Assembly (NCBI GenBank): GCA_023408815.1
Contig: JAEYJO010000074.1
Coordinates: forward strand, 21,996 to 85,995
DNA: 64,000 nt
Source: Bacillota bacterium
Lineage (GTDB): Bacteria; Bacillota; Clostridia; Lachnospirales; Lachnospiraceae
Direction of reading: 5' to 3'
Shown here: positions 50,388-58,999 of the stretch, piece after piece
Layout of the letters: each line of letters opens with the position of its first letter
Numbering within the stretch: the stretch's first letter is position 1
Program-made: the position numbers and the translations under genes
The notes under the pieces: generated by a model
What the model saw: only the letters and a program-made list of their open reading frames with translations
Databases searched by the model: none
Told to the model about the DNA's origin: nothing

Positions 50388-50872
50388 TCGTTTTTCCTCC
50401 ACATATCTTTTACGGAAATTCCTGCTGACGCGGCAAACCTAGCCAAATTCTCTATACCTTTTTCGCCGGCCATTAATCTATCTGAAAGTTTCTGCTCATC
50501 TATTGGGTTTTTATATGGGTTTAGTGATGTAAGGCCCGCTGCCTGCCTATATGGAATCGGATTGACCGCTTTATCATCTATGTAAATATCCGCGTTGATT
50601 TTACGGCTGTCACTTCCGTATAATTCTATCAGTTCCGGAAGGTTTTCATTTACGGCATCAAATTCCAATTCGAAGTCTCTGCACCACTCCACTGCGTTAC
50701 GGAGCATGTCCCCACATCGACATGTCCATAATATTAATCTGGCTCCTGCTGCCTGCCGCTCTTTCAGGTCGGCTATAAGTTTATGATTCGGCTCCCCAAT
50801 GCCTGGCCACTTACCGGTACACAGGGTACCGTCAAAGTCTACTGCTATTACTTGGTTTTTATTTAAATCCAT
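50384..50872 (-). CDS. HAD-superfamily hydrolase-like protein
   Basis: The 162-residue protein has the HAD nucleophile motif VIAVDFDGTLCTG at the N-terminus, LILWTCRCGDM as motif II (Thr) and DIYIDDKAVNP as motif IV (Asp pair), so the catalytic set looks complete. The size fits small HAD phosphatases of phages that act on nucleotides or 5'/3' ends; the substrate cannot be read. Confidence 0.85.
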   Translation of the reverse strand: MDLNKNQVIAVDFDGTLCTGKWPGIGEPNHKLIADLKERQAAGARLILWTCRCGDMLRNAVEWCRDFELEFDAVNENLPELIELYGSDSRKINADIYIDDKAVNPIPYRQAAGLTSLNPYKNPIDEQKLSDRLMAGEKGIENLARFAASAGISVKDMWRKNE

Positions 50873-51036
50873 CTTGGGCTACTCCTATAATTTATAATTA
50901 TTTATTGTTCTCTGTTTAACTTCATTTCGTTCATTCAGGAATTCTTTTTACACGTTTATGCATGTTTTTATTAATTTCCCAATTTTATGCTATTCTATGA
51001 TTAACTAATAACATTTTTATATAAGGGGGAAATTAT

Positions 51037-51477
51037 ATGAACAATGCATTAAAAAAGATTATCATCTTATCGTTGACTTGCGTCATGTTGCTCGGTTCAA
51101 CACTTACTGTCAATGCAGCGCCACCGGAACTTCTGGATCTTGCAGTGCGTACCAATTCAGCTAAAATTGGTACAAAAGATGGTTATGGTTACAAGTACAA
51201 TACCACACTACGATGGGATTACAGCAGCAATTCGGTAAACGGATATTATTTAACTGTTACAAAATACAACGACACATCAGAGCGTTACTATATCCGTCAA
51301 ACAATAACTACTAATCCCACAACTACAAGCGATGATATCTACGGGCTTGAACCTGGAAAATATTTCTTTGCTTTATATGCTATCGATGCTAATTACAACC
51401 TTTTAAAAACACATTATTACTATGTATTCTATATTGACTACAATGGTGGTAGTCGTGAAATTTATTTTGACTATTGA
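51037..51477 (+). CDS. Secreted fibronectin-III-like protein, plus-strand moron
   Basis: The 146-residue protein has a clear signal peptide (basic start MNNALKK, hydrophobic core, cleavage after LTVNA at about residue 27). A Tyr/Thr/Asn-rich mature part follows with an FnIII-type end (DDIYGLEPGKYFFALYAID). AAGGGGG precedes the ATG, and a strong terminator follows. It is the only sizeable gene on the plus strand in the early region and is probably expressed from the lysogen. Confidence 0.78.
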   Translation: MNNALKKIIILSLTCVMLLGSTLTVNAAPPELLDLAVRTNSAKIGTKDGYGYKYNTTLRWDYSSNSVNGYYLTVTKYNDTSERYYIRQTITTNPTTTSDDIYGLEPGKYFFALYAIDANYNLLKTHYYYVFYIDYNGGSREIYFDY

Positions 51478-51569
51478 TTACTTTCAGGGGTTCTGTTTTT
51501 TATCAGAACCCCCATTTTTTTAAAGTTCCGTTTAGTAGTAGCAATTTGAAAGACTTTGCCCGAACACAT
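51471..51569 (-). CDS. Possible 32-residue peptide overlapping the moron terminator
   Basis: GGAGGCAAGAA precedes ATG 51569. The frame encodes a basic peptide (MCSGKVFQIATTKRNFKKMG and on) that ends inside the opposite gene. The ribosome site is good, but the second half is merely the reverse of the terminator stem. Weak support. Confidence 0.3.
   Translation of the reverse strand: MCSGKVFQIATTKRNFKKMGVLIKNRTPESNQ
51487..51521 (+). terminator. Terminator of the secreted-protein moron
   Basis: Stem GGGGTTCTG (51487-51495) with CAGAACCCC (51504-51512) followed by A and seven T's. Confidence 0.92.
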
Positions 51570-51621
51570 TTCTTGCCTCCTGCGGTATGTAATGCCGGTC
51601 ACGCCGGGCGCATTACTTTTA

Positions 51622-52044
51622 CTAATAGCCAAAAAGCTTTGTGATATCCTCGTAGATTTTGCCTCCTGCTGCCACCTTTTCAAAAACAAGCGGTTTTACT
51701 TCTGCATACCGGATGTTCTCGGATGGCCGTTCTTCGTCATAGACACAATGCGCAGTATTTTTCCTATATCCCGCTTTTATCAGGCATTCATTGATTGCAT
51801 ACACGGGCACTCCTGTTGCTTCATGCATTTCATCCAGTGTTTTTCCTTCTTCTCTCATCTTTATCCAGGTATCTAAATATCCGGAATAATCGGCCTTAAC
51901 TCTTTTTCTTAAGCCTGCTCTTCGTAAAATTGCCTTAATACTGGACTCCTTGTATCCGGATCTTTTGGAAATCTCTGTAAGGGATTTTCCCTCTCTATAC
52001 AGGGTTTTTATTAAATCATGGCTTTCTTTTCTGCTATTGGACAA
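51622..52044 (-). CDS. Helix-turn-helix protein with two HTH units
   Basis: The 140-residue protein has two tandem HTH-like units: KSLTEISKRSGYKESSIKAI and KTLDEMHEATGVPVYAINEC, the form seen in small phage regulators and resolvase-like HTH proteins. It probably binds DNA. It lies in the early operon after the secreted-protein gene. Confidence 0.72.
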   Translation of the reverse strand: MSNSRKESHDLIKTLYREGKSLTEISKRSGYKESSIKAILRRAGLRKRVKADYSGYLDTWIKMREEGKTLDEMHEATGVPVYAINECLIKAGYRKNTAHCVYDEERPSENIRYAEVKPLVFEKVAAGGKIYEDITKLFGY

Positions 52045-52059
52045 CTTTCATCCTCCTTC

Positions 52060-52437
52060 TCATGACTCAAGCACATCTTTCTGCGTTACTGTCCGCTCTA
52101 CTTTGATTCCCGCCTTGGATGTCTGACTGATCTTGGCCTTAATTTTACCGCGCTCCACGGTAATCTTAGACAGTTTACCATCCACAATGTGTATAAGCGC
52201 CGTATTCAGTATTTCCGCGACTTCATACGTGTTTTCCTGTTTTCCGAACAATTCATCAATATCTGTTCTACCTTTTTCAATCTTCTTCCGCCGTCTCTGC
52301 TCACGACGTGCATCTCCACAATCACATCCCATCATAGCCCGATCATCGGCCATATCATCTGTTACCTGAGTATCTTCCTCAAACTCCACCTGCCTAATCT
52401 GTCCACAAAAGTGGCACGCTCCCGTTACTGTCTGCAT
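52060..52437 (-). CDS. Small zinc-motif phage protein, unknown
   Basis: The 125-residue protein has CHFCGQ at the N-terminus and CDCGDARREQRRRKK about 25 residues later, so C4-type zinc binding followed by a basic helix is likely. The rest is helical then strand-rich (LNTALIHIVDGKLSKITVER). It starts 2 nt after the previous gene's stop. Confidence 0.7.
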   Translation of the reverse strand: MQTVTGACHFCGQIRQVEFEEDTQVTDDMADDRAMMGCDCGDARREQRRRKKIEKGRTDIDELFGKQENTYEVAEILNTALIHIVDGKLSKITVERGKIKAKISQTSKAGIKVERTVTQKDVLES

Positions 52438-52439
52438 AG

Positions 52440-53723
52440 TTAGTCCTCCTCATCCTGCATTTCATAAAGCCTTTCTGCTACAATCAAAAGCTCCTGCGCC
52501 TGTTCTTTAAACAGTTTGTAGTCACTAAAATGCAACGCGTTGTTTATATTGCGGATAATGCTACCGGCCTCTCTTACCATTTCCTTTTCGGACCGCTCCA
52601 CACATTCTGTCGTTTGGCGGGTTTCCTCAATCTCTGCGTCGACTTTCTGTCCATCGATTACAGCCTCAGCTTGCTGCCCTGCCGGCTCCTTTTCAGTAAG
52701 CTCAGCATATTCTGCAAGCTCTTGGCAACCATCGTAAGGTAATTCTTCCTGTGAAATTGGTTGCACCGGTGCAATTTTCTCCGCGGTCTGCTCTTTAGCG
52801 GGTTTTTCCGGTTTTGTAACTGGTTTTTCTGGTGCTTTTGTAATTTTGCTCTTCTTGCGCGGCTCCGGTTTATCTTCCGGTACCGGCGGCGCTTCTTCCG
52901 GAAAGGGTTCTTTAAAAATATTTTCCCAAGCATCTTCCCCCGTCATTCCATCTTCCTTTACAGCTGCAAGCGAATTCAGGAAATCAACTGCCTGCTGCCA
53001 CTTGAAGCTCTCTTTGCTATCATCCCGGAGATTAATCAGCATGATATCTTCCTCGGTGGATTTTATGGATAGCATCAGCCGGCCAATCCCCTGCAAGCGG
53101 ACAGAATACATTGCTGTCCCCTGCGGTGCTAACGTTTCTTGCATATCTACCGCTTTCAGACTTCCTATTTCATATTCTTTTGCAAATTGACTAATCTTGC
53201 ACAGATCCATGTATAGTGCCGGAGTGTCATGTAATAGCTGGTATAGTGCCTTTGTCAAATTGTTTTCCATGGTCTGCTGGTCCGGCTGTTCCCCTTCCAG
53301 CAGGATTTCCATGTCTGTCTTTTTCCGTTCCTCTTCATATTCTTCTTTAATGGCCTGTATTTCAGTCTTGCTATATTCCGGCGTGATCTCCTCGTTAATG
53401 CTGTCGGGCAACGTAAGCATGATCGACAACTTAGCGTATCCAATGCCTCGATACCCCTCCTTCAAGCGGTCAGAATAGCCTCCCTCTGAAAATCGGTTAT
53501 TAATGTTAATAAACCGTGACACCTGCGACGAATCAATGCCATATTCTGCTTTTGCAAAGTCGTTGACATTCATGTATCCGGATTCTCGTAAAATATCCGT
53601 GTCCATAGCTACTTTTAACAGGTATCCGATTCGTACGAAGCTTTCTGCTGTCTGTTGCAATTCTGCATCCAAAGCAGCCTTGTATTCCAGGTATGACTGA
53701 TAAACCGATTTTAATTCTTCCAT
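52440..53723 (-). CDS. Large acidic phage protein, unknown (possible DNA-binding)
   Basis: The 427-residue protein has a helical N-terminal half containing YMNVNDFAKAEYGIDSSQVS, reminiscent of HTH modules in ParB-like and nucleoid-type phage proteins, then IGRLMLSIKSTEEDIMLINL, a long disordered Pro/Lys-rich linker (KPEPRKKSKITKAPEKP) and a C-terminal acidic helix. The gene is next to the PcfJ-like gene in the same operon. No family assignment is safe. Confidence 0.65.
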   Translation of the reverse strand: MEELKSVYQSYLEYKAALDAELQQTAESFVRIGYLLKVAMDTDILRESGYMNVNDFAKAEYGIDSSQVSRFININNRFSEGGYSDRLKEGYRGIGYAKLSIMLTLPDSINEEITPEYSKTEIQAIKEEYEEERKKTDMEILLEGEQPDQQTMENNLTKALYQLLHDTPALYMDLCKISQFAKEYEIGSLKAVDMQETLAPQGTAMYSVRLQGIGRLMLSIKSTEEDIMLINLRDDSKESFKWQQAVDFLNSLAAVKEDGMTGEDAWENIFKEPFPEEAPPVPEDKPEPRKKSKITKAPEKPVTKPEKPAKEQTAEKIAPVQPISQEELPYDGCQELAEYAELTEKEPAGQQAEAVIDGQKVDAEIEETRQTTECVERSEKEMVREAGSIIRNINNALHFSDYKLFKEQAQELLIVAERLYEMQDEED

Positions 53724-53765
53724 CTTTTTTTCCTCCGGTTCCTATGATCGATTCTTCTTAACATA

Positions 53766-55916
53766 TCAAATCGCCTCTGCTTCCAAAAAGTCCTCCATCA
53801 GTCCATTTAATACCCTGATGTTTTGTTTACGCTTTAATTCCTCAATATTTTCCTCTCTCTTGATGGCGCTGATCTTGGCATATTCCTTGTCCTTTTCATT
53901 CAGGCGTTTTCGGACATTTTTCTGCCACTCCTTCAAAAACGGCCTGATCATTTCAATATCCGGCTCCTCATCATAAAAAGAACGGTTCTGCCGGATGGTA
54001 CCGGATGGCTCAATTTCGATTGTGTAAAACGGTACTTTCGGCTCTTTTGCTTTGCGCAGGAAACAGATATACGTTTCCCGGTTCTGAATACGGTCGAAGT
54101 AACGGTCGGTAGCCGCTGCGCAGTGATGCAGGGCCTGTCCTTCCAGTACGATTTCCGTCAGGGTTTTGGGTACCGTGATTACATATTGCTCCCCGGAATA
54201 TTCATACTTTTCTTTGATTTCCTTGAGGATCCGTTCTGCTGAAGGAAATTTATCCCGCAGCTTTTTAGCCGCTTTCTGTGCCGCATGCTTGTCCCGTTTC
54301 ATCTGCTCAATCATCTGCGCTTTGCGGATCTCTTCGACAATCTCATCATGCCTGCGCTTTAACTCTCTTGGTCGATAGACCATTTCATCCTGCATGCGCT
54401 TTTTTTGCTTTACACACATTTCTATGTAATCGGCGTACTGGCTCAGGACCGCTTTGGCAGTTTTGCCCTTATAGCTTTCAGCCTGCTGCCTGTTGATATA
54501 ATTCATCAATTTTTCGAGTGTCATATATGTTTTACTGAATCGTACATCATCCGGTGTGATGCTGTTTCTATTCAGCCATTGTAAAAGCTGATCGCTGATT
54601 TTATTCCCCGACTCTTCGGAGTAGCGCATCCATCTCACCGCGTTTTCTCCGCCGTCAATCTGCCGGATCCGGTTGATTTTCTGTTGGTCTTCTAATCCAA
54701 AGACCGCTTTTATTGTTTCTCCATTCTTTTTTAGAATTCCATAATAGCCGCCCCAGTGACATCTGTCTGATGCCTCCGATACCAGATGATAAAATTTTCC
54801 TTTTACCAGATATTCTATTGTTCTTTGCATGCCTGTATCTGATCGAAGCCACATAAACCCGTTATAATCTGCTTTTATACCTGCTGCCGCAAGCAGTATA
54901 AAGTCCTGCGCCCATGTTTCGTAATCGGTACCCTGCATGGCCGCCCTTATTCCCTCTCCCAATGGATACATGTATTCAAGTCCCGTCTTGCGGTTTGCTG
55001 GGTTCCGCTCCTCCCAACAGGTCCGGAAGTATCTGTCCGATGTGTCTCCCCGGTTATCCTGATTGTAATATATCCTGCATGCATATTTTTTATCGTCGCG
55101 GAGCATAAAGAGCCGGACTGCCTCCGACAAGTACACATGCCTCTCATCTGCCTGATAATAAATGCTGACATCAAAATGCCGGATCGCTCCCTGGTGCTCA
55201 TCAATGTCCTGCATAATGGAGGCCCGTGTACGAAATACAATCATCTTTTGTCTCTTTTTGGCCTGCACTGTTTTTTTGCAGCGCGGACAAGTGACTATGT
55301 CGTTATGCTTAATTTTTCCTTTTACCCCATCCTGCCGGTGCAGATATTTTTCATCGCACTGCTTCCCGCAGGCGGTACAGCTCCATTTCCCGGATTCTTT
55401 GGCAAAGAAGACATAGTCCTCATTTCCCGAAACGCGATGAATCCATTCCTTAAAATCTGCCGGCAACTCACGCAGCTGATCCATCAAGGTGGAAATCCGG
55501 TTCTTACGATTTTCCTGATAACGCTCCCGCTTGTTCCATGCATAATCGTCTTCCTTGCTTTCGATCAGACGTAGGCCTGAAGGATAACGACTTTCTGCCT
55601 CAAGTGCCTGGTTAATCATATCTTTATCCTCTGTGCTGATATAAACATTCTTTTCCGTTTCGGATATGGTTATGTAATAAGCGCTCCATCCACTTGTGTC
55701 ATAGACTGTTTTTAATTTCCTTGCCTCCCATTTACCGGTCTCCAGCAGATACGTGCTGTATTCATACGTTTCTGTGGACATGCAGTATCTTTTCTCCAGT
55801 TTTTTATCTTCGTAGCAATTTAAAACTAAAATATTTTCGGCCAGCTGTACCGTTATTACTTTCCCATTCTTATCTGCCGGTTTTGGGGCTGTCTGCAATA
55901 CCTGTTTCTTTTTCAA
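53766..55916 (-). CDS. PcfJ-like protein
   Basis: The start is taken at TTG 55916, because AAAGGAGG lies 7 nt upstream and the codon overlaps the preceding stop (TTGA); an ATG at 55958 has no site. The 716-residue protein carries a C4 zinc motif (CTACGKQC ... CPRCKKTV) and the C-terminal PcfJ signature: LHHCAA, RYFDRIQNRETYICFLRK, PFYTIEIEPSGTIRQNRS. PcfJ proteins occur in conjugative elements and Firmicutes phages; their activity is unknown. Confidence 0.85.
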   Translation of the reverse strand: MKKKQVLQTAPKPADKNGKVITVQLAENILVLNCYEDKKLEKRYCMSTETYEYSTYLLETGKWEARKLKTVYDTSGWSAYYITISETEKNVYISTEDKDMINQALEAESRYPSGLRLIESKEDDYAWNKRERYQENRKNRISTLMDQLRELPADFKEWIHRVSGNEDYVFFAKESGKWSCTACGKQCDEKYLHRQDGVKGKIKHNDIVTCPRCKKTVQAKKRQKMIVFRTRASIMQDIDEHQGAIRHFDVSIYYQADERHVYLSEAVRLFMLRDDKKYACRIYYNQDNRGDTSDRYFRTCWEERNPANRKTGLEYMYPLGEGIRAAMQGTDYETWAQDFILLAAAGIKADYNGFMWLRSDTGMQRTIEYLVKGKFYHLVSEASDRCHWGGYYGILKKNGETIKAVFGLEDQQKINRIRQIDGGENAVRWMRYSEESGNKISDQLLQWLNRNSITPDDVRFSKTYMTLEKLMNYINRQQAESYKGKTAKAVLSQYADYIEMCVKQKKRMQDEMVYRPRELKRRHDEIVEEIRKAQMIEQMKRDKHAAQKAAKKLRDKFPSAERILKEIKEKYEYSGEQYVITVPKTLTEIVLEGQALHHCAAATDRYFDRIQNRETYICFLRKAKEPKVPFYTIEIEPSGTIRQNRSFYDEEPDIEMIRPFLKEWQKNVRKRLNEKDKEYAKISAIKREENIEELKRKQNIRVLNGLMEDFLEAEAI

Positions 55917-56494
55917 TTTCTGACCTCCTTTACTTTTCCGTTTTCTACCGTGTACCATGTATCAGGTTTTTTAAAGATATGTCCGCCGACAATGTCTACG
56001 ATGGCATCCGTATACAATCCGGGATCCTTTTCCCGCAAAAGACCAATCACAGAACCTGCTGCCGCTTTTGCCATGGGCTGTTCTCCTCTGGCGATTGCAA
56101 TACCGCTCTTCTTCAAGATTTCTGCCTGCCCTGCTGCCGCTCTCAGGTTCATTCCTTCCTTTTCCCATTCCATTGTTGGATGCAGGATCATGTACCTGAG
56201 AGCATGCACAGCGATTCCCTTTTGATCCAGCTCTTTTTTTATGGTGATTTTTGTACAGGATATTCGGTGTATATCATCCTCGTTAATATCGCCTTCCGCT
56301 TCTACGACAAAAAATCGATTATGTCCGTTTATGCCATAATAGCCTGTGCAATTAAGAATATATTCACAGCAGTGAAAGCCGTCTCTTCCGGTTTTGCACT
56401 GTTTCGTTTCATAAGTACCTCCGGGAGTAAATTGGTAAATGCCAGTTCCAAGTGTCGCTTGAAGACGTTCATTAAACCCTTTATACGCAAGCAT
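55913..56494 (-). CDS. Phage protein with DUF7666-like N-terminus
   Basis: The start at 56494 has AGGAGG 6 nt upstream. The 193-residue protein (MLAYKGFNERLQATLGTGIY, GGTYETKQCKTGRDGFHCCE) resembles the widespread phage 'YKGF..D...GFHxCE' family, followed by ITIKKELDQKGIAVHALRYM and a Gly/Ala-rich segment (AAAGSVIGLLREKDPGLYTD) similar to pentapeptide-free parts of related proteins. Function unknown. It is coupled to the PcfJ-like gene. Confidence 0.65.
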   Translation of the reverse strand: MLAYKGFNERLQATLGTGIYQFTPGGTYETKQCKTGRDGFHCCEYILNCTGYYGINGHNRFFVVEAEGDINEDDIHRISCTKITIKKELDQKGIAVHALRYMILHPTMEWEKEGMNLRAAAGQAEILKKSGIAIARGEQPMAKAAAGSVIGLLREKDPGLYTDAIVDIVGGHIFKKPDTWYTVENGKVKEVRN

Positions 56495-56504
56495 CCTGTA
56501 CCTC

Positions 56505-56984
56505 CTATTTTTTGTAATACTCATAGATAATTCTTTTTGCATCCGTCCTGCCCGGAACACCCATGTAAATAGGCGGATTCAGTCCAGCTTCCTTTACGAC
56601 CGTTTCCGGCACACGCTTCTTGGATTCAAAGCCGTACTTAAGCAATGCGGCCATACAGCCTGCCATCCGTTTTCCCTTCCGGCGCACCGCAAGACATAGT
56701 TCCTGATCCTCCATACATAAATCTGTTATATAGCTCTCCCAATCAAGCAGCAATCCTTCCAGCCTTAATTCCTTTGCTTCCAGTTTCATTTTCCCAATGG
56801 CTGCCATTTTTGCGGTACAAAGTGAATCCACGCATCTATCGATATAATCTTGCGCATCCTCCTTATCAATGCCGTTTTCTTCGGCAATCAACAGAATTGC
56901 CTCAGTATCTCCCTCAGCTATCTGTGCAGCGGCCGCACGATTAATTTCCTCATAGGAATTAAACTCTCCAAACTTTTCATACAT
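56505..56984 (-). CDS. Early mobile-element protein, unknown
   Basis: The start at 56984 (MYEKFGEFNSYEEINRAAAA) has GGAG and a 9-nt spacing; the longer frame runs through inverted repeats with no site. The 159-residue helical protein (AQIAEGDTEAILLIAEENGI, DAQDYIDRCVDSLCTAKMAA, CMAALLKYGFESKKRVPE) belongs by pattern to a family common in clostridial phages and conjugative elements near PcfJ. Function unknown. Confidence 0.7.
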   Translation of the reverse strand: MYEKFGEFNSYEEINRAAAAQIAEGDTEAILLIAEENGIDKEDAQDYIDRCVDSLCTAKMAAIGKMKLEAKELRLEGLLLDWESYITDLCMEDQELCLAVRRKGKRMAGCMAALLKYGFESKKRVPETVVKEAGLNPPIYMGVPGRTDAKRIIYEYYKK

Positions 56985-57000
56985 GGTCTTTCTCCTTTCC

Positions 57001-57096
57001 GTCAGCTGCCGGGGGAGCAGCTGACTATGACAATTTGTTGTGTGATATATTCTAAATTTTCCAAAAGGCTTTTTAGTTGCAGGTTCACGGTGAACC
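57001..57096. repeat. Two strong inverted repeats ahead of the early-gene start at 56984
   Basis: Hairpin GTCAGCTGC (57001-57009) / GCAGCTGAC (57017-57025), and palindrome GGTTCAC-G-GTGAACC (57082-57096). They lie between the HNH gene and the next early gene, and could be an attenuator and an operator. No U-tract follows, so neither is a plain terminator. Confidence 0.75.
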
Positions 57097-57124
57097 ACTT
57101 CCCTGCTGCCGGGCAGTAGAATAA

Positions 57125-57490
57125 TTAACTCTCAGTTTCAAAATAAAATGTAACATCATCTTTCATGTGCTTCACTAATCCGAATCTAATACCCACCTGA
57201 AAAGGAATACTGTCTCGCATTAACCTATGTGAAATCCCGGATAAATAATTTCTGAAGCCTTCCACGTCAAAAGTTGTTTTGTAAGAATTACAACTCCTGC
57301 AAGCTGGCATCATGTTGTCCATAGTGTCCGTTCCGCCTATTCTTAGCGGCTTTGCATGATCCACCTGCATCTTGCTAAAATCAATCTCACAGCCACAATA
57401 GGCACAGTGTCCATCATATTTATTATGTATTTCTGTCCTCTCTGCTTTAGATAACTTTCGTCTTTTTATCACTTTAATTTCAACGGCCAT
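57125..57490 (-). CDS. HNH endonuclease
   Basis: The start at 57490 has AGAGGAG upstream; the longer frame covers the preceding gene's end. The 121-residue protein has CAYCGCEI ... MQVDHAKPLRIGGTDTMDN ... ACRSCNSYK, the zinc-ribbon HNH fold with catalytic His in VDH. Phage HNH proteins often assist packaging; this one is in the early operon, so recombination or host DNA cutting is equally possible. Confidence 0.88.
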   Translation of the reverse strand: MAVEIKVIKRRKLSKAERTEIHNKYDGHCAYCGCEIDFSKMQVDHAKPLRIGGTDTMDNMMPACRSCNSYKTTFDVEGFRNYLSGISHRLMRDSIPFQVGIRFGLVKHMKDDVTFYFETES

Positions 57491-57510
57491 CTGTTCTCCT
57501 CTCTTAAATC

Positions 57511-57786
57511 TCAGATTATCTGTCTTAACCAATGCATCAATATGCCCTCTGTAATATGACACCACGATTTATTAAAATCCCTATCTTCATAAACAAAAGC
57601 ATAATCGCGTTTTCCATATGATGTATATGGAGGACTGCATATTCCTATAGGCTCGTATCCCCTATATTTCATATTAATGTCTGTGATGTCCAACTCAGTT
57701 CTTATAAAAGTATTGTCCATACAATGATTTTCATGACTGGCTATATCATCAGATAATTTATTTTTTATTGCATCCTTAATATTCAT
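57511..57786 (-). CDS. Small phage protein, unknown
   Basis: The start at 57786 (MNIKDAIKNKLSDDIASHEN) has GGAG upstream. The 91-residue protein contains YRGYEPIGICSPPYTSYGKR and WCHITEGILMHWLRQ. No motif I recognise. It is in the early operon. Confidence 0.6.
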   Translation of the reverse strand: MNIKDAIKNKLSDDIASHENHCMDNTFIRTELDITDINMKYRGYEPIGICSPPYTSYGKRDYAFVYEDRDFNKSWCHITEGILMHWLRQII

Positions 57787-57814
57787 GACTTTCTCCATCT
57801 ATTTAACTTTTAAT

Positions 57815-58066
57815 TTATTCGCTCTGTTCATAGTCGGTAAGTTCGCTCAATGCTTCCAGAAGCTCATCTTCATCCATACTCGTTAACTCTTCAATAATTT
57901 TTGCATCCTCGTCACATAGGTCAGGAAATGCTTGCATTACTTGGCCCTCAATCGAACTTTGGCAGAATGTATTCTCCTCTTTCCACTCTTCTGTAAATTC
58001 CGTATCCATAAAGGTCAGTGTATGATTGATAATTCCGTTTTTAATCTCTGTTTTATAACTCGCCAT
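57815..58066 (-). CDS. Small acidic phage protein, unknown
   Basis: The 83-residue protein (EFTEEWKEENTFCQSSIEGQ, DEDAKIIEELTSMDEDELLE) is very acidic and helical at the C-terminus, the sort of small protein that can mimic DNA or inhibit host enzymes. That is speculation. Confidence 0.62.
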   Translation of the reverse strand: MASYKTEIKNGIINHTLTFMDTEFTEEWKEENTFCQSSIEGQVMQAFPDLCDEDAKIIEELTSMDEDELLEALSELTDYEQSE

Positions 58067-58089
58067 TATTTTTCTCCTTAACTTCTAAT

Positions 58090-58278
58090 TTAATCGTCAA
58101 AACTAAGTCTATTTAGCGGGCGAGCATCGTTCCAGATTATATACTCCGTATCATTAATGGCTCGCTCCTCAATTTCCTCATTTTCCATAACTGCTGCCTT
58201 ATCACAAGCTTCAATCTCGCTGCTTGCTTCTATTTTCACCCGCCGAAAACACGCAAATTCGACTTCATATTTTGCCAT
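58090..58278 (-). CDS. Small phage protein, unknown
   Basis: 62 residues, starting MAKYEVEFACFRRVKIEASS, a strand-rich acidic protein ending IIWNDARPLNRLSFDD. Adjacent to the next gene with a 1-nt gap. Confidence 0.6.
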   Translation of the reverse strand: MAKYEVEFACFRRVKIEASSEIEACDKAAVMENEEIEERAINDTEYIIWNDARPLNRLSFDD

Positions 58279-58279
58279 C

Positions 58280-58471
58280 CTATCCTTCCTCTCTTTCCAC
58301 TATTCCCAGTTCGATTTTGTCAAGTTCTTGTGTGCAGATGATGATTCCCTGACACCTTCCTGCTGCTCTATAGGCTTCTTCCGTACTGCCTGCACCTTCC
58401 ATCAGCTCGTATATTGCCTTCATCCGCTTTTTCAGTATTTCATTTTCTCTTAATATTTTTTCTTTACTCAT
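58280..58471 (-). CDS. Small phage protein with helical coil, unknown
   Basis: 63 residues, MSKEKILRENEILKKRMKAI, an amphipathic coiled helix followed by GIIICTQELDKIELGIVERE. Overlaps the upstream gene by 8 nt. Confidence 0.6.
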   Translation of the reverse strand: MSKEKILRENEILKKRMKAIYELMEGAGSTEEAYRAAGRCQGIIICTQELDKIELGIVEREEG

Positions 58472-58652
58472 TTTCTTCCCCCGCCATACCGGCTATCTCA
58501 TCTATCCCATGGGTGCTAATCGCCTTGACTTTTCCGCACTTTTTACAGATAAAAATATATGTGGAGTCATGAACAAGATCTCCTTCTTGCAGGCTTACTC
58601 TTTCCTTCGCGTTATAGATGTGTCTACAAAACAACTTTCTTAAAAATTTCAT
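58464..58652 (-). CDS. Small phage protein with CxxC motif, unknown
   Basis: The start at 58652 (MKFLRKLFCRHIYNAKERVS) has AAAGGGG upstream. The 62-residue product contains CRHIYN and YIFICKKCGKVKAI, probably a zinc ribbon. Confidence 0.65.
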   Translation of the reverse strand: MKFLRKLFCRHIYNAKERVSLQEGDLVHDSTYIFICKKCGKVKAISTHGIDEIAGMAGEENE

Positions 58653-58687
58653 TATTCCCCTTTCTCCGACTGCTGCCGGTTGGCCTT

Positions 58688-58975
58688 TTACCACTGCTTT
58701 ATTCTTCCGCGATATCTGCTTGGAATCTTTCTCCCGAAAACGTGCTCCTCCTCGGTAATTACTCCGCGTCCCGTAACAAAATGAGTGGTGTATAAGTATT
58801 CTTCGCCATTTCTGTAATAGCGGTGGATGCGCCCGGCCTGTCCTTCTGTCTCTCCGATAAATTCCCACTCCGGAGAGCGTTCTTCCAGTGTGGAATAGGC
58901 CTGCTCGATCGCAGTATTCAATTCTTCCAGTGTCCGGTCGCTGTCCGTGTTTGGTCTTTTTATGGTTTCTAACAA
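58688..58975 (-). CDS. Small phage protein, unknown
   Basis: 95 residues (NTDSDRTLEELNTAIEQAYS, YYRNGEEYLYTTHFVTGRGV), ending VFGRKIPSRYRGRIKQW. No known family. Confidence 0.6.
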   Translation of the reverse strand: MLETIKRPNTDSDRTLEELNTAIEQAYSTLEERSPEWEFIGETEGQAGRIHRYYRNGEEYLYTTHFVTGRGVITEEEHVFGRKIPSRYRGRIKQW

Positions 58976-58999
58976 AATTATGCCCTCCGTGTGGTGGAA

